Source: Diospyros lotus (taxonomy: Eukaryota > Streptophyta > Magnoliopsida > Ericales > Ebenaceae). Taken from it: a DNA stretch of 64,000 nucleotides. Under the pieces are notes generated by a model that saw only the letters and a list, made by a program, of their open reading frames with translations, ran no database searches and was not told the origin of the DNA. Position 1 is the first letter of the stretch. Each line of letters opens with the position of its first letter. Positions 9,522 to 20,843 of the stretch are shown in pieces. Made by a program: the position numbers and the translations under genes. The DNA is taken from contig NC_068348.1 of assembly GCF_014633365.1 (NCBI RefSeq), positions 15,642,311-15,706,310 of the forward strand, given 5' to 3'.

Positions 9522-10435
9522 TGGTCGGAAACCAGCCGACTTCAGTAGAATCGTCCACCACAGTCACCACCACCCAACCTGTCAATCCTACAACCCAATC
9601 ACAATTACTCTCAGTTGAAAACCTATCTTTGCAAATCACTCACCATAAGCTCAACGGAGTGAATTACTGAGAATGGTCACAATCAGTGATGCTTGTGATC
9701 AAAGGAAGAGGAAAGGCTGGACATCTAACGAGGGCGATCTTACCACCATCAGAGATAACACTGAACTATGGAGCATGGGAGGCCGAAAACTCAATCGTGA
9801 TGGCTTGGCTCATCAATTCTATGGAGCCAAGCATAGTCAAATCCTATTTGTTCCATGAAACGGCGAAAGAGATATGGGAAGCTGCACAAGAGGTCTACTC
9901 GGATGTAGAAAACATCTCTCAGTGCTTTGAAGTCAGGTCCAAAATTCGAAATACCTGTTAAGGCACCATGATTGTAACTAGATATTATAATGCACTCATG
10001 GAACTTTGGCATGAGATAGATCTGTTCTATGAAATCGAGTGGAGCTGCCAGATCGATGCAGAAAAATACAAGAAGTTATTGAAGAAATAACGGGTCTTTG
10101 ATTTCCTCCAAGGACTTTATGCAAATTTAGATGAAGTATGGGGACGTTTACTTGGAACAAATCACCCAAAATTCTGCTCTAGTTATAAAAAATGTGAGAA
10201 AGGATCAACAGTTCAAAATTGTGAACAACAATAGCTAAAAGGAAAACCATGGTGTGATCACTACAACAAACCTTGGCACACTCAAGAGACATGCTGGGAA
10301 ATCCATGGAAAGCCTTCAGATTGGAAGCCTAAGAAACAGAGAGGGAATCACCATGCAGCACAGGTAGCGGAATCAGACTTGGGGCAGACTGCCAGTCTCA
10401 ATCTTTTAGCTGAGTAGATTGAATTTCTGCAAAAC
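9522..10435 (+). pseudogene. Gag of copia element 2
   Basis: Starts at ATG 9522 (MVGNQPTSVESS) and shows ITHHKLNGVNY, VIKGRGKAGHL, ENSIVMAWLINSMEP and QEVYSDVENISQCFEV. A stop replaces the Trp of the NYxEW motif at 9668-9670, and further stops interrupt RSKIRNTC and KKLLKK. A zinc knuckle is readable near 10255-10295 (WCDHYNKPWHTQETC, its second Cys changed to Tyr). Not translatable as one protein. Confidence 0.85.
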
Positions 10436-11830
10436 TTGCTGAACCAAACAAGGCTCTTTCCCCAGTCTAATCCCACATCCTCACAAAATCCAACTATATC
10501 TATAACACAACTTGGTAACATAAGCCATTCACTACTCTCAAAATCCTTATCAAACCAATGTTGGATAATTGATACAGGGGTCTCAGATCATATGACTGGA
10601 TCCTTAGACATGTTCGAGACCTATGAGAAAAACAACCTTGAAATTCATGCGTGGGTAGCTGATGGGAAGATGTCACCAGCAATAGGACAAAGGACGATTT
10701 GTGTATCAAATCAAGTGTTGAAATCTGTGTTATATGTGCTAGAGCTTACATACAATTTATTGTCTATTAGTAAGCTGACAACAAATATGAATTGTATAGT
10801 GACGTTTTTTCTATCTCATTGTGAATTTCAGGATAGGTCTTCAGGGAAGATGATTGGCAGTGCTGAGGAGAAGGATGGTCTCTACCACCTCTCAATAACT
10901 GGTACTTCCTCTAGAGATCAGTTACCCCATAATTTGTCCTTATCAGTAGTGTCTAGTTTTGATGTTATGTTAGGGCACAAATGTCTAGGTCATCCTAGCT
11001 TTTCTTATTTAAAGGCATTGTATCCCCATTTGTTTATCAATAAAAAGAATGTTTCCTTCCATTGTGAAGAATGTGTCCTTGCAAAACAATGTCGAAGTAC
11101 TTATATTTCCCACTCATACAAACCTTCAAAGGCTTTCCATCTGGTTCATAGTGATATTTGGGGACCAGCAAGGATTCCAACTCTAATTGGAACCCGATGG
11201 TTCATTACATTCATAGATGATCATTCTAGAGTTTGTTAGGTGTATCTTATGAAAGACAAATCTAACGCTTGTGTTGTATTCCAACAATTCCATATGTTTG
11301 TTCAAACTGTTTTCCAAACACCTATCCAAATTCTACGAACCGATAATGGGAGAGTATTTTTCACAAGAATTCACTCAATAGCTCTCCACCAATGGCATTC
11401 ACCATCAAAGTTCATGTGTCTATACTTCTCAACAAAATGAAGTGGCTGAAGGAAAAAAATCGCCACCTATTAGAAGTCACTTGTCCCATGATGTTTACTA
11501 GTTCAATCCCACATTCCTACTAGGGAGAAGCTATCCTAATTGCATCTTACCTCATAAACTGTCTCCCTTCCAAGACACTTAAATTTTGGACTCCTTTGAG
11601 CATCCTCCTTGATGACTCCCAAAACACAAAAATCCTCAATTCATTACCACCAAAGGTGTTTGGGTGTACCGTTTATGTTCATAACTTTCAAACAAATCCA
11701 AGCAAATTTGAGCTCAAAGCTCTCAAGTGGGTGTTTGTTGGTTATTCATCTACCCAAAAAGGGTATAAATGCTATTTTCCAAGCACCCGAAAGTTCTTTA
11801 TTTCCTATGATGTAACCTTCTTTGGGAGTT
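10436..11830 (+). pseudogene. Protease and integrase of copia element 2
   Basis: The first frame (10436-11239) carries the aspartic protease motif CWIIDTGVSDHMT, with DTG intact, then the pre-integrase His/Cys domain (KCLGHPSFSYL, CEECVLAKQ) and the integrase core start (HSDIWGP, FIDDHSRVC). A stop replaces Trp at 11237-11239. The next frame continues with LRTDNGRVFF, the second catalytic Asp region; a VAEGK block near 11430-11450 holds the third acidic residue before a frameshift. The copia C-terminal block (VFGCTVYVHN, FVGYSSTQKGYKCY) is at 11655-11790. Confidence 0.87.
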
Positions 11831-12036
11831 AGTCATTCTATCTCCAGGGGGAGAAATCCCAAGAAGATGGGTCTTGGGATCCATCCATCTCTCATCCAAT
11901 TCCCACTGAAAGTTGTCCAGTTCCTCAAAGCCCTAATTCAACACTTGAAGTAACTAATCTAGGGGGAGGCTCGATTATAGACAAACAAACCTTGGTTTAT
12001 TTGTGAAGATCGATAGATCCTCAACAAGGGCAATCA

Positions 12037-14424
12037 TTGAATCCGGGGCAGGTTCTTAGTACTAATGAGGGAGCAGTTTTTGATGATTTGGATTTGCCTA
12101 TCGCTCTTCGAAAAGGGGTAAGTTCATGTACAAAATATCCTATTTCTAACTACTTGGGTTACTCAAAATTGTTTCCACAATTTGCTACATTCACCACTAA
12201 GGTTGATAGTGTTGAGATACCCAACAATATCTATGAAGCACTCAAAGAACCCCAGTGGAGAAGGCAGTTTTGGAAGAAATGAGAGCATTACACATGAATG
12301 GTTCTTGGGAAGTTGTAGACCTGCCAGAGAACAAGAAAGTTATTGGGAGCAAATGGGTATTCACCGTTAAGTAGTGTTATTAAAGGCGCGCCTAGGCGCA
12401 AGGCGTATCCTGGGCTCCTGAAAGCCTTCTAGGCAGGCGCAAACCAAAAGGCAAAGGCGCACGCCTTGGGTTTTTTAGCTGTTTTTCAATCTTTTTATTT
12501 CACTGTTTGTTACTTTATTTAATTTTTTTACTGTTTAGGGTTTAAATTTATTGTTTCAACTACAAATTTGACAATAAGTAAAAAGGCTACTACTTCAAAT
12601 GCTCCAATTGAATTTGAACTAGATGAAGATGGATAGGGAGAATTGAACAAATTCAAGGCATGCAATAACAAAATGCAACATTAAGTCACCAAAACAAGGA
12701 AAGATGCAAATTCAAGTCTAGTATATTACCTACCAAAAAAATGTATGAAACTATCATCACACTTCTAAACTCTAGAAATCATCCAACAAGAGGAGTAGAT
12801 GATGTGGAAGAAGATATTAGAGATGATGCTTCTAATGATGAAAATATAGAAATGTTTGGTCTTTAGAGTGGTTTTTTTATAACATGTTTGTTAAAATATT
12901 ATTAGAAATTAGGACTTATTTTATACATTTTTCTTCAACTAAAACATATATTTTTATTTATTTATTTTTTTATTAACTTGCGCCTCAGGCTCCAAGACCC
13001 TTGTGCGCCTTGGGCCTTTAATAATATTGCAGTTAAGTATAAGGCCAATGGAGACATTGAAAGGTATAAAAGACACAACTAGTTGCTCAAGGCTTTACTC
13101 AAACCTACGGGATTGACTATGAGGAAACATTTGCATCGATGGTAAAGCTGAACACAATTTGAGTTCTTTTATTTGTGGTAGCTAACCTAGATTGGGAACT
13201 CCACTAGCTTGATGTAAAGAACGCATTCCTAAATGGTGACTTAGAGGAGGAAGTATACATGAGAATCCCTCATGGATTTGAATTTTAAGAAGAGAAAAGG
13301 AAAGTATGTAAATTAAAAAAATCTCTGTATAGTCTCAAGTAGTCACCCTGAGCATGGTTTAAAAAATTTAGTATGACACTCTTTCAGATCGGATACAAGC
13401 AATGGCAAGTGGACTATACGGTCTTCATCAAGATGGGAGGAGGAGGAAAAAGATCCATACTGATCGTATATGTAGATGACATTATATCCACTGGTGATGA
13501 CACATACCAACTTCGGCAACTCAAGTAGCAATTGAAAACATAATTTGAGGTTAAAAGTCTAGGGGACTTGAGATATTGTCTTGGTGTGGAAATTGCAAGA
13601 AACTAGAATGGTATTTTCATCTCTCAACGGAAATATACTCTTGACTTACTAAGAGAAACTAGGAAATTAGGTTGCAAACCAATTGGAACTCCTCTGCAAC
13701 AAGGTTGGGAGTGGAAGCTAGATGAAAATGATCCTCCTGTAAACAAGGGAAGGTACCGACGACTAGTTGGAAGACTCATCTATCTATCCCTCACGAGGCC
13801 TGACATTGCCTTTCCAGTCAGTATTGTTTGTCAGTTTATTCATTCCCCAACTCAACAACATCTAGATGTCGTGGGACACATCCTCAAATATCTCAAGGGA
13901 ACTCCAAGTAGAAAATTGGTGTTTCGAAAACATGAAAAGAGGAATAGTAAAGCCTCTGCAGATGCAGATTGGGCTGGTAACGTGGAAGATAGCAATCAAC
14001 TTCAGGGTTTTGCACAAAGTTATGGGGGAATTTAGTCACGTGGAGAAGCAAGAAGTAGACGGTGGTGGCTAGGAGTAGTGCTGAAGCAGAATTTAGAGCC
14101 ATTGCATAAGGCATATGCGGAGTTATTTGGCTAGAGAGATTAATGGATGATCTGCAAATATCTATTTCATCCCTTACAAAGCCCTACAGTGATAGCAAGT
14201 TTGCCATAAATATTGTGAATAATCCGGTACAACATGATCAAATAAAACATGTTAGAATTGACAAGAACTTTATCAAACATGAGCTTGAAGAAGGCGGGAT
14301 TGAATTATGTCACATTTCCACTCAAATGCAGGAAGCAGATGTTTTCACAAAGATACTACCCAAGCCTAACTTTGAATTTATTCTTGGCAAGTTGGGAATG
14401 ATAAACATCTATTCCTCAACTTGA
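12037..14424 (+). pseudogene. Reverse transcriptase and RNase H of copia element 2
   Basis: The pieces are split by the MITE at 12374-13031. Before it: DLPIALRKGVSSCTKYP, then EPQWRRQ and a WVFTV block reaching the insertion. After it: KYKANGDIERYK, GIDYEETFA, a QLDVKNAFLNGDLEEE-type block, the catalytic YVDDI at about 13468-13482, GRLIYLSLTRPDIAF, DADWAGN and the RNase H tail (YSDSKFAINIV, HVRIDKNFIKHELEE), ending at TGA 14422-14424. Stops and frameshifts throughout, though YVDD survives. Confidence 0.87.
12374..13031. mobile_element. 658-bp hAT-type MITE in the RT region
   Basis: Flanked by GTTAAGTA at 12366-12373 and 13032-13039, an exact 8-bp duplication; removing insert and one copy restores the RT reading WVFTVKYKANG. 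Ends carry related inverted repeats (TTATTAAAGGC at the left; reverse complement TATTATTAAAGGC at the right), and both sub-ends are rich in GCGCC and AGGCGC. The interior is AT-rich with no intact transposase; a short acidic frame near 12800 (DDVEEDIRDD) might be a transposase tail. Non-autonomous. Confidence 0.85.
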
Positions 14425-14431
14425 GAGGGAG

Positions 14432-14702
14432 TGATTTATGATTTGCTAGATATTTATCTTTTTTATTTTCTGTATTTTTGTATTCAAGTGATTAGATTAG
14501 GTTTGTTAGAGGAGAAGATAAGAAGATAAGATAGGTTTGTTAGGAGAAGATAAGAAATAAGAATCTCCTTGATTATAGGAGATAAATTTTTCCTTGTTTT
14601 GAATTCTTAGGAGATAGCTGTCAAACTTGTATGTATATATGTGATTAGCTCAAATGAAAAAATTAAGAGAGAAGAATTCATTCTTGAATATCTCTTGTTT
14701 CA
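14432..14702 (+). repeat. 3' LTR of copia element 2
   Basis: Follows the polypurine tract GAGAGGGAG, starts TGATTTATGATTTG, ends CTTGTTTCA, then CTATG where gag of element 1 resumes. Confidence 0.9.
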
Positions 14703-15240
14703 CTATGACATAAACTAGCATTGTTCTGAAGATAGTGCCAAATATGTCAAGATGCTTGAGAAGGAAAGAGTTTTTGATTTTTTGCATGGACTCAACAAGG
14801 ACTTGGATGAAGTTTGTGGCCGACTCCTAGGTTCTAAATCTTTTCCCTCCATTTGTGAGGTCTTTGTTGAAATTAGAAGAGAGGAAAGCCGCAAGAAGAT
14901 GATGCTTAACAACTCATCTCCTTCGTATATAGGTATTCAAAACTCTGCTCTGGCAGTTCATCAGATAGTCTATTCCATTAGAAAAATCAAAAGAATAAAG
15001 AGGAGAATCTATGGTGTGATTGTTGCAACAAACCTAATCACACTAGGGAGACTTACTGGAAATTGCATGGAAAACCTACAAATTGGAAATCAAAGAATCA
15101 AAGGGACCAATTTAAGGTGGCCTATGTGATTGAATTAGTTTTGACAAAGGAGAAACTTGTCAATACTCCTCCATTTACTACATAACTGATGGAGATTTTG
15201 AAAAATCTGTTATCTCAATCCAAGGTATCCAAGGAACCTG
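14703..15240 (+). pseudogene. Gag of copia element 1, second part
   Basis: After a stop in place of Trp, the frame reads HCSEDSAKYVKMLEKERVFDF, LHGLNKDLDEVCGRLLG and VEIRREESRKKM, the end of the gag. A zinc-knuckle-like block follows in another frame (CDCCNKPNHTRETYW region, about 15015-15060), with its last Cys changed to Tyr. It runs into the protease start at about 15325. Confidence 0.82.
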
Positions 15241-15319
15241 AACATACAATCCTTAGTACTGTAGTTGCTTAATGAGGTAATTTTCACTTCTTGATATCTC
15301 ATTGGAATTTTGAAAATAT

Positions 15320-15515
15320 GTAGATTATAGATTCATGAGCATCAGATCATATGACCAGTTGGTGGTAGCTAGAAGCAATGTAGAAGCAGAGTATAGAGCA
15401 ATTGTCCAAGGAATATATGAATTAATCTGGTCGGAAAGACTGTTACATGACTTACAGATATCATGGGATGCACCTATGAAGCTATATAGTGACAATAAAT
15501 TAGCCATTAGGCATA
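15320..15515 (+). pseudogene. Protease start fused to RNase H (internal deletion), copia element 1
   Basis: The protease opening IIDS, stop, ASDHMT (15325-15355) runs directly into RNase H sequence QLVVARSNVEAEYRAIVQG, LIWSERLLHDLQIS, LYSDNKLAI. Integrase and reverse transcriptase, normally about 3 kb, are absent, so the junction near 15355 is a deletion scar. RNase H is then cut by copia element 3 and resumes at 20627. Confidence 0.85.
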
Positions 15516-15520
15516 GTTCA

Positions 15521-15760
15521 TGTTGGACGAAATTAAAAGTTGAAGATTGTTTATGAAGGATAATGCCATCTGGCCATATAGATTGAATTATTGTATCTTA
15601 TAATTTAAAGTTTGAATGTGTATGTTTAGAATTTTAGGAGATAGAATATCCTATCTCATCTCCTATTTTCTAGGAGAAAAGATAAGGATAGGTAGAGTAT
15701 TTAACTCCTTGTTCTCAGCACACTTAGATTCAATCAAGCATTCCTTTTCTGCTTGTTTCA
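15521..15760 (+). repeat. 5' LTR of copia element 3
   Basis: Starts TGTTGGACGAAATT, ends GCTTGTTTCA; primer-binding site TGGTATCAGAGCC at 15761-15773. It lacks about 42 bp present in the 3' LTR between two copies of ATTTTAGG, probably lost by slippage between these direct repeats. Confidence 0.9.
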
Positions 15761-15843
15761 TGGTATCAGAGCCTAGGTTAGGCCTCAAGTAGTTTTTTGT
15801 TTTCTGCCGTTTTGTTTCTTCCTTTTTTCTGAAAAAGAAAATC

Positions 15844-16983
15844 ATGGCCGATGCAACCCAAAACCCTACCTTTACAAAAACTTCAGCCACCAGTTCCCCA
15901 AGTGTTGTTCACCATTCGACTCCTTCACAATCCGTTCCTAACATGTCCAGCCATTCAATCGACAATCACCCACTACAAATTACTCACCATAAGTTAAATG
16001 GGAGTAATTTTAGGGAGTGGTTTCAATTAGTTTTATTGGTGATCAAGGGTAAAGGGAAAGCTGGATTTTTGACTGGTACGACTCCAACTCCTTCGCCAAC
16101 AGACGCTTCTTATGGCATATGGGAGGCAGAAAATTCAATTATCAGGCATGGTTGATAAATTCCATGGAGACTAGGATTGGAAGGACATACCTCTTCCACA
16201 AAACAGCCAAGGAGATTTGGGATTCGGTGTAAGAAATGTATTCAGATTTAGAGAATTCATCTCAAAGCTTTGAGGTAAGGTCAGCCATAAGGAATACCAA
16301 ACAAGGTAATCTAAGTGTTACAGATTATTTTAATACTTTGGTAGAGTTATGGCATGAGATGGATTTGCTTTATACTATTACTTGGGAGAGTGCTGCTGAT
16401 AGTGTTAAATATAATAAGATGATCGAAAAAGATCGAATTTTCGATTTTCTCCATGGACTTAACAGTGATCTAGATGAGGTACGTGATAGGATCTTAGGCA
16501 CTAAACCTCTGTGCCCAATTTAAGGGAAGTTTTTGCAGAAGTTAGAAGAGAAGAAAGCCGTTGAAAGGTTATGCTTCAATCGACTGCTGATTTGACTAAC
16601 CAACATTCAGCCCTTATTACTGTTAAGCAAGGGGATTTTGGTCAAAAATATTCTGGGAGAGAAAAGTAATGGTGTGATCATTGCAAGAGACCATACCACA
16701 CCCAAGAGACTTGTTGGAAGATCCATGGAAAACTAGCCGATTGGAAACCAAGGAATAAACGAGAAGGCAGTAGATCAGCCTATGTGGCTGCTGCATCTAG
16801 TGAAGATGGGCCAAAATCAGGTGGAGAAAAAGGATTAAAATCAAACTTAAATCTGACAAAAGAACAAATACAGACATTGTACAAGCTGCTTAGTCAAGGA
16901 ACAAGATTGGCTGATTCTTCCAATCCTCAACCTACAACCTCCGTTGCTCTGCAAGGTAACCCTCACTGCTCTTTAGTGTCAAA
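15844..16983 (+). pseudogene. Gag of copia element 3
   Basis: Starts MADATQNPTFTKTS. Then ITHHKLNGSNFREWFQ, VIKGKGKAGFLTG, YGIWEAENSI; a frameshift near 16143; then MYSDLENSSQSFEV, GNLSVTDYFNTLVELW, LHGLNSDLDEV. A second frameshift follows near 16510. The zinc knuckle is complete: WCDHCKRPYHTQETC (about 16670-16715), C-x2-C-x4-H-x4-C. Stops at 16667 and 16985 come before the protease. Confidence 0.87.
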
Positions 16984-16989
16984 ATAGAT

Positions 16990-18697
16990 TCCTAAGGATG
17001 TATGGATAATAGATATAGGAGCATCTGACCATATGTCAAGTTCCATGGAATATATGACCGAATATAGGCCATGTAGAAAGCTGATTGAGATTTCTATGGC
17101 TGATGGTTCTGCCTCTCCTGCTTTGGGTCTTGATTCAGTTCTATATGTTCCAGGATTAAGTTACAACTTGTTATCTGTAAGTAGGATTACAAGTGACATG
17201 AATTGCAAAGTGATATTCTTTCCATCCTACTGTTTATTTCAGGACCAAGCCTCAGGGATGATGATTGGCAGTGCTGAAGCTAGGGATGGCCTCTATTGGT
17301 TGCCCGAGAACTCATTAGAAGTTGCTCATTCAAATAAATTTGTTTTCAATGTTAACGCTAATGCCAAAGCTATGTTATGGCATAAGCGGTTAGGACACCC
17401 TAGTTTCCCTTACCTTAAATTTTTGTATCCCCAATTCTTCATTAATAAAGATCACATTTTTTCATGTGAGCATTGTACTCTTGCAAAACAGTCTAAGGTC
17501 CATCATTCCATCCAATCTTACAAACCCTCATCTCCATTCCATCTTATCCATAGTGATATTTTGGGCATCTCTAAACTCCCAAATATTTCAGGTTCTAGGT
17601 GGTTCATAACCTTCATAGATGACCACTCTAGAGCATGTTGGGTATACCTTATGAAGGAGAAATCCAAAGCTAGTGGTATCTTCAAATGATTTCATCAATT
17701 TGTTGTGAATATGTTCCAAGCTTCAATTCACATTCTTAGGACTGACAATGGGAGGGAATATTTTTCCCATGACCTAACCAATTACTTGCTTGACCATGGG
17801 ATTTTACATCAAAGCTCTTGCCCTTACACACCACAACAAAATGGTGTGACCAAACGGAAAAATAGGCATCTCTTAGAAGTTGCAAGAGCAATGATGTTCA
17901 CAACCCACGTCCCTCATTCTTACTGGGGGGAGGCGGTTCTTACAGCAGCTTTTCTTATAAACTGTCTACCCTCCAAGACCTTGAGCTTCAAAACCCCCAT
18001 TGATACCCTTTGTGCCTTATATCCTCATGTTCCTTTTCTCCAATCCCTTGTGCCTAAAGTGTTTGGCTGTGTTGCTTATGTTCATAATCACAGTCCCTCT
18101 CGTACTAAGCTTGATCCCAAGGCCCTAAAATGCCTCTTCATTGGTTATTCTCCTACACAAAAAGGATACAAGTGTTACAACCCTATGAACCGAAAATACT
18201 ATATTTCCTTCGATGTTACATTCTATGAGGATATTCTCTACTATCAGTCCAAATCACCTATGGATCCTCCCACTGATCCACTTTCTCCTCCCACTCTTTC
18301 ACTGCCAGTGTATTCTCAAGGGGGAGAAATAATTAAAACCTCTGATAACACACTAACAGTGACTCCTACAATAGCAGATACAACTCCAACAATCCGTGAA
18401 TTAACAACTAATTCTAACACAACAGTATCTGGCCATTGTTCTGGTCAGAACAATACCAAACCACCAACTGACCCTCTGTTTGTTTATTCCCGACGACTAA
18501 AATACCAAACTAAGCTACAACAGTGTCAATCATCTCTATCAACAGCTGCTAGTCCTTTAGAAGATGCATACAGGACTGAAGAAGAATGTTTAAAAGACAG
18601 CCCTGAAACAAGGGAAACTCTCAGCAAGGAGCATGAGACTAGCAGTGATGCAGCACCAGAGGACGGATTGGATTGGGCAATGCCCATAGCTCTATGA
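16990..18697 (+). pseudogene. Protease and integrase of copia element 3
   Basis: The protease motif reads VWIIDIGASDHMS: the usual DSG/DTG is DIG, a change next to the catalytic Asp. The pre-integrase domain is intact (LWHKRLGHPSFPYL, CEHCTLAKQ). The integrase has HSDILG and FIDDHSRACWVYL, a stop at 17687-17689 (TGA where CGA is likely), then LRTDNGREYF. The third acidic residue, Glu in VAERKNRH-type motifs, is Lys here (GVTKRKNRH), so the integrase cannot be catalytic. The frame (17705-18697) continues through VFGCVAYVHN, FIGYSPTQKGYKCY and a Ser/Thr/Pro-rich linker and stops at PIAL where Arg is expected. Confidence 0.9.
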
Positions 18698-19182
18698 AAA
18701 GGGGTAAGGTCTGTGCAAAATACCCACTGAAAAATCATTTGTCCTATGCTAAGTTGTCTCCTAAATTCAGAGGGTTTATTACTAAAGTTGACAGTATAGT
18801 TGTTCCGAAAGATATCCAAGGAGCAATGCAGGATCCTAAATGGAAAGCAGCGGTTATGGAGGAAATGAAGGCCCTAGTGGGAAATGGCACTTGGGAAATA
18901 GTGAAGAGACCTTTAGACAAGAAGATAGGTGGATGCCGATGGGTATTTACTGTGAAGCACAATGCTGATGGTAGTATTGAAAGGTATAAAGCCCAGTTGG
19001 TGGCGCAAGGGTTCACTCAAACATATGGGATAGATTATGAGGAGACTTTTGCACCTGTGGCTAAGTTGAATTCTATCCGGGTAATTCTTTCTATTGCAAT
19101 AAATTTAGATTGGCCACTGTTTCAGTTTGATATTAAGAATGCATTTCTTAATGGGGACTTAGATGAGGAAATATATATATGA
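18673..19182 (+). pseudogene. Reverse transcriptase N-terminal half, copia element 3
   Basis: After a one-base frame change, the family blocks run WKAAVMEEMKAL, GTWEIVKRP, GCRWVFTVKHNADG, GIDYEETFAPVAKL, FDIKNAFLNGDLDEE. The frame ends at a stop created in an ATATATAT run (19172-19182), where two extra bases shift EEIYMRIPP into EEIYI-stop. It continues in another frame at once. Confidence 0.88.
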
Positions 19183-20345
19183 GGATCCCACCTAGTTTTG
19201 AAGGGGAGGCTGGCATAGGAAATGTGTGCAAGCTGAGAAAATCTCTATATGGATTAAAGCAATCACCTAGGGCATGATTCAAAAAATTCAGCATGACCTT
19301 AATTCAATTTGGGTATCAACAGGGACAAGCTGATCATACGTTGTTTGTTAAAACCACAGAATATGGGAAGAAATTTATTCTAATTGTTTATGTTAATGAT
19401 ATCATTGTAACAAGTGATGATCTACAAGAAATTGAAACTTTAAAAGGGCAGCTAAAGGCGGAATTTGAAGTCAAAGATCTCGGGTTGATGAAATACTTCT
19501 TGGGTATGGAAGTGGATAGAAGTCAAGAAGGGTTATTTGTATCACAAAGAAAGTACAGCCTGGATTTACTAAAGGACATCGGGATGTTGGCATGCAGACT
19601 TACTGGCACTCCACTAGACAAGGGCTGGAAATCAAGAGAAGAAGAGGGTGATATTCCCGTAGACAAGGAGAGGTACCAACGCTTGGTGGGAAGGTTGATT
19701 TATTTGTCTTTGACTCGGCCTGACATTGCCTATGCAGTAAGTAAAATAAGTCAATATATGCACTCTCCCACACAAAGATATATGGATGCAGTATTTCATA
19801 TACTAAGGTATCTTAAAGGAACACCTGGAAAAGGATTAATGTTTCGAAAAACAAAAGAAAAGGGAATTGAAGGATTTGTGGATGCAGATTGGGCAGGCTC
19901 AAATGAGGACAGTAGGTCAACAACGGGATATTATACTAAGGTATGGGGAAATTTTGTGACATGGAGAAGCAAAAAACAATTTGTGGTGGCCCATAACAGT
20001 GTTGAGGTAGAGTTTCGAGCAATAGCTCAAGGAATATGTGAAGTGATATGGTTAGAGAGGCTATTGAAGGACCTAAAGATACCCTTGGTTCAACCTACAA
20101 GGGTCTATAGTGATAGTAAGTCGGCAATATGCATAGTAAAAAATACTGTTCAACATGATTGCATGAAGCATGTGAGGATAGATAGAAGTTTTATAGAACG
20201 AGAAATTGAAGGAGGAGGGATAGGCTTATCTTATATTTCCACCAAAGATCAAGTAGTAGATGTGTTCACAAAGGCTATGGTGAGACCAGGGTTCAAATTT
20301 CTGATTGGCAAGCTGGGAATGATGTGCATCTACTCCACAGCTTGA
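19183..20345 (+). pseudogene. RT C-terminal half and RNase H, copia element 3
   Basis: Reads RIPPSFEGEAG and SLYGLKQSPRA, a TGA in place of Trp (19276-19278), then from 19293 a 350-codon frame. The catalytic YVDDI is YVNDI (first catalytic Asp to Asn, about 19390-19404). Then FEVKDLGLMKYFLGMEV, GRLIYLSLTRPDIAYAV, the RNase H residues in FVDADWAGS, VEVEFRAIAQG and VYSDSKSAI, and the tail KHVRIDRSFIEREIE. Ends at TGA 20343-20345 beside the polypurine tract TTGAGGGGG. Confidence 0.9.
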
Positions 20346-20351
20346 GGGGGA

Positions 20352-20626
20352 TGAAATTCAAAGTTGAAGATTGTTTATGAAGGATAAGGCCATCCGGCCA
20401 TATAGATTGAATTATTGTATCTTATAATTTAAAGTTTGAATGTGTATGTTTAGAATTTTAGGTTATCTCTATAATTCAGGAGATAGTATTTCCTAAATTT
20501 TAGGAGATAGAATATCCTATCTCATCTCCTATTTTCTAGGAGAAAAGATAAGGATAGGTAGAGTATTTAACTTCTTGTTCTCAGCACATTTAGATTCAAT
20601 CAAGCATTCCTTTTCTGCTTGTTTCA
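20352..20626 (+). repeat. 3' LTR of copia element 3
   Basis: Starts TGAAATTCAAAG after the polypurine tract, ends GCTTGTTTCA, then GTTCA and the RNase H of element 1. Longer than the 5' LTR by one internal segment. Confidence 0.9.
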
Positions 20627-20836
20627 GTTCACAATCGAATTCAACATGATAGGATGAAGCATGTAAGGATTGATCGACACTTAATCAAGATTGAAATTGA
20701 AAATGGAAAAATTATCCTCTTGTACATTCCAACTCAAGATCAAGAGGTTGATATACTAACTCAAGCTATGTCTAAGCCAAGTTTTGAAGTGTTAATTAGA
20801 AAGTTGGGAATTATTGATATCTATTCACTAGCTTGA
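20627..20836 (+). pseudogene. RNase H C-terminus of copia element 1
   Basis: Continues from 15515 after removal of element 3: a HDRMKHVRIDRHLIKIEIE segment, LLYIPTQDQEVDILTQAM, KLGIIDIYSLA and a TGA. Followed by the polypurine tract GAGGGGAAG and the 3' LTR. Confidence 0.87.
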
Positions 20837-20843
20837 GGGGAAG

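Larger units (their letters stand above)
9190..14702 (+). mobile_element. Copia element 2, inserted in gag of element 1
   Basis: LTRs at 9190-9466 and 14432-14702, flanked by CTATT (9185-9189) and CTATG (14703-14707). Joining the flanks restores the gag of element 1 (LFYDIN, aligned to LFYEIEW in its own gag). Order inside: primer-binding site, gag, protease, integrase, RT, RNase H, polypurine tract GAGAGGGAG, LTR. Many stops and frameshifts and a 658-bp MITE in the RT region. Full-length but dead. Confidence 0.88.
15521..20626 (+). mobile_element. Copia element 3, inserted in RNase H of element 1
   Basis: LTRs at 15521-15760 and 20352-20626, flanked by GTTCA at 15516-15520 and 20627-20631 (exact). 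It contains gag, protease, integrase, RT and RNase H in copia order, with long open stretches (218, 330, 169 and 350 codons), making it the best preserved element of the nest. Several disabling changes lie in catalytic residues. The RNase H of element 1 continues after it, confirming the nesting. Confidence 0.9.

Noticed and set aside
14432..20360. The 3' LTRs of copia elements 2 and 3 seem to lack the TTGGA after the starting TG that the 5' LTRs have
   Set aside because: Ungapped alignment into the polypurine tract explains the difference almost as well in element 3, so a shared mechanism is not supported.
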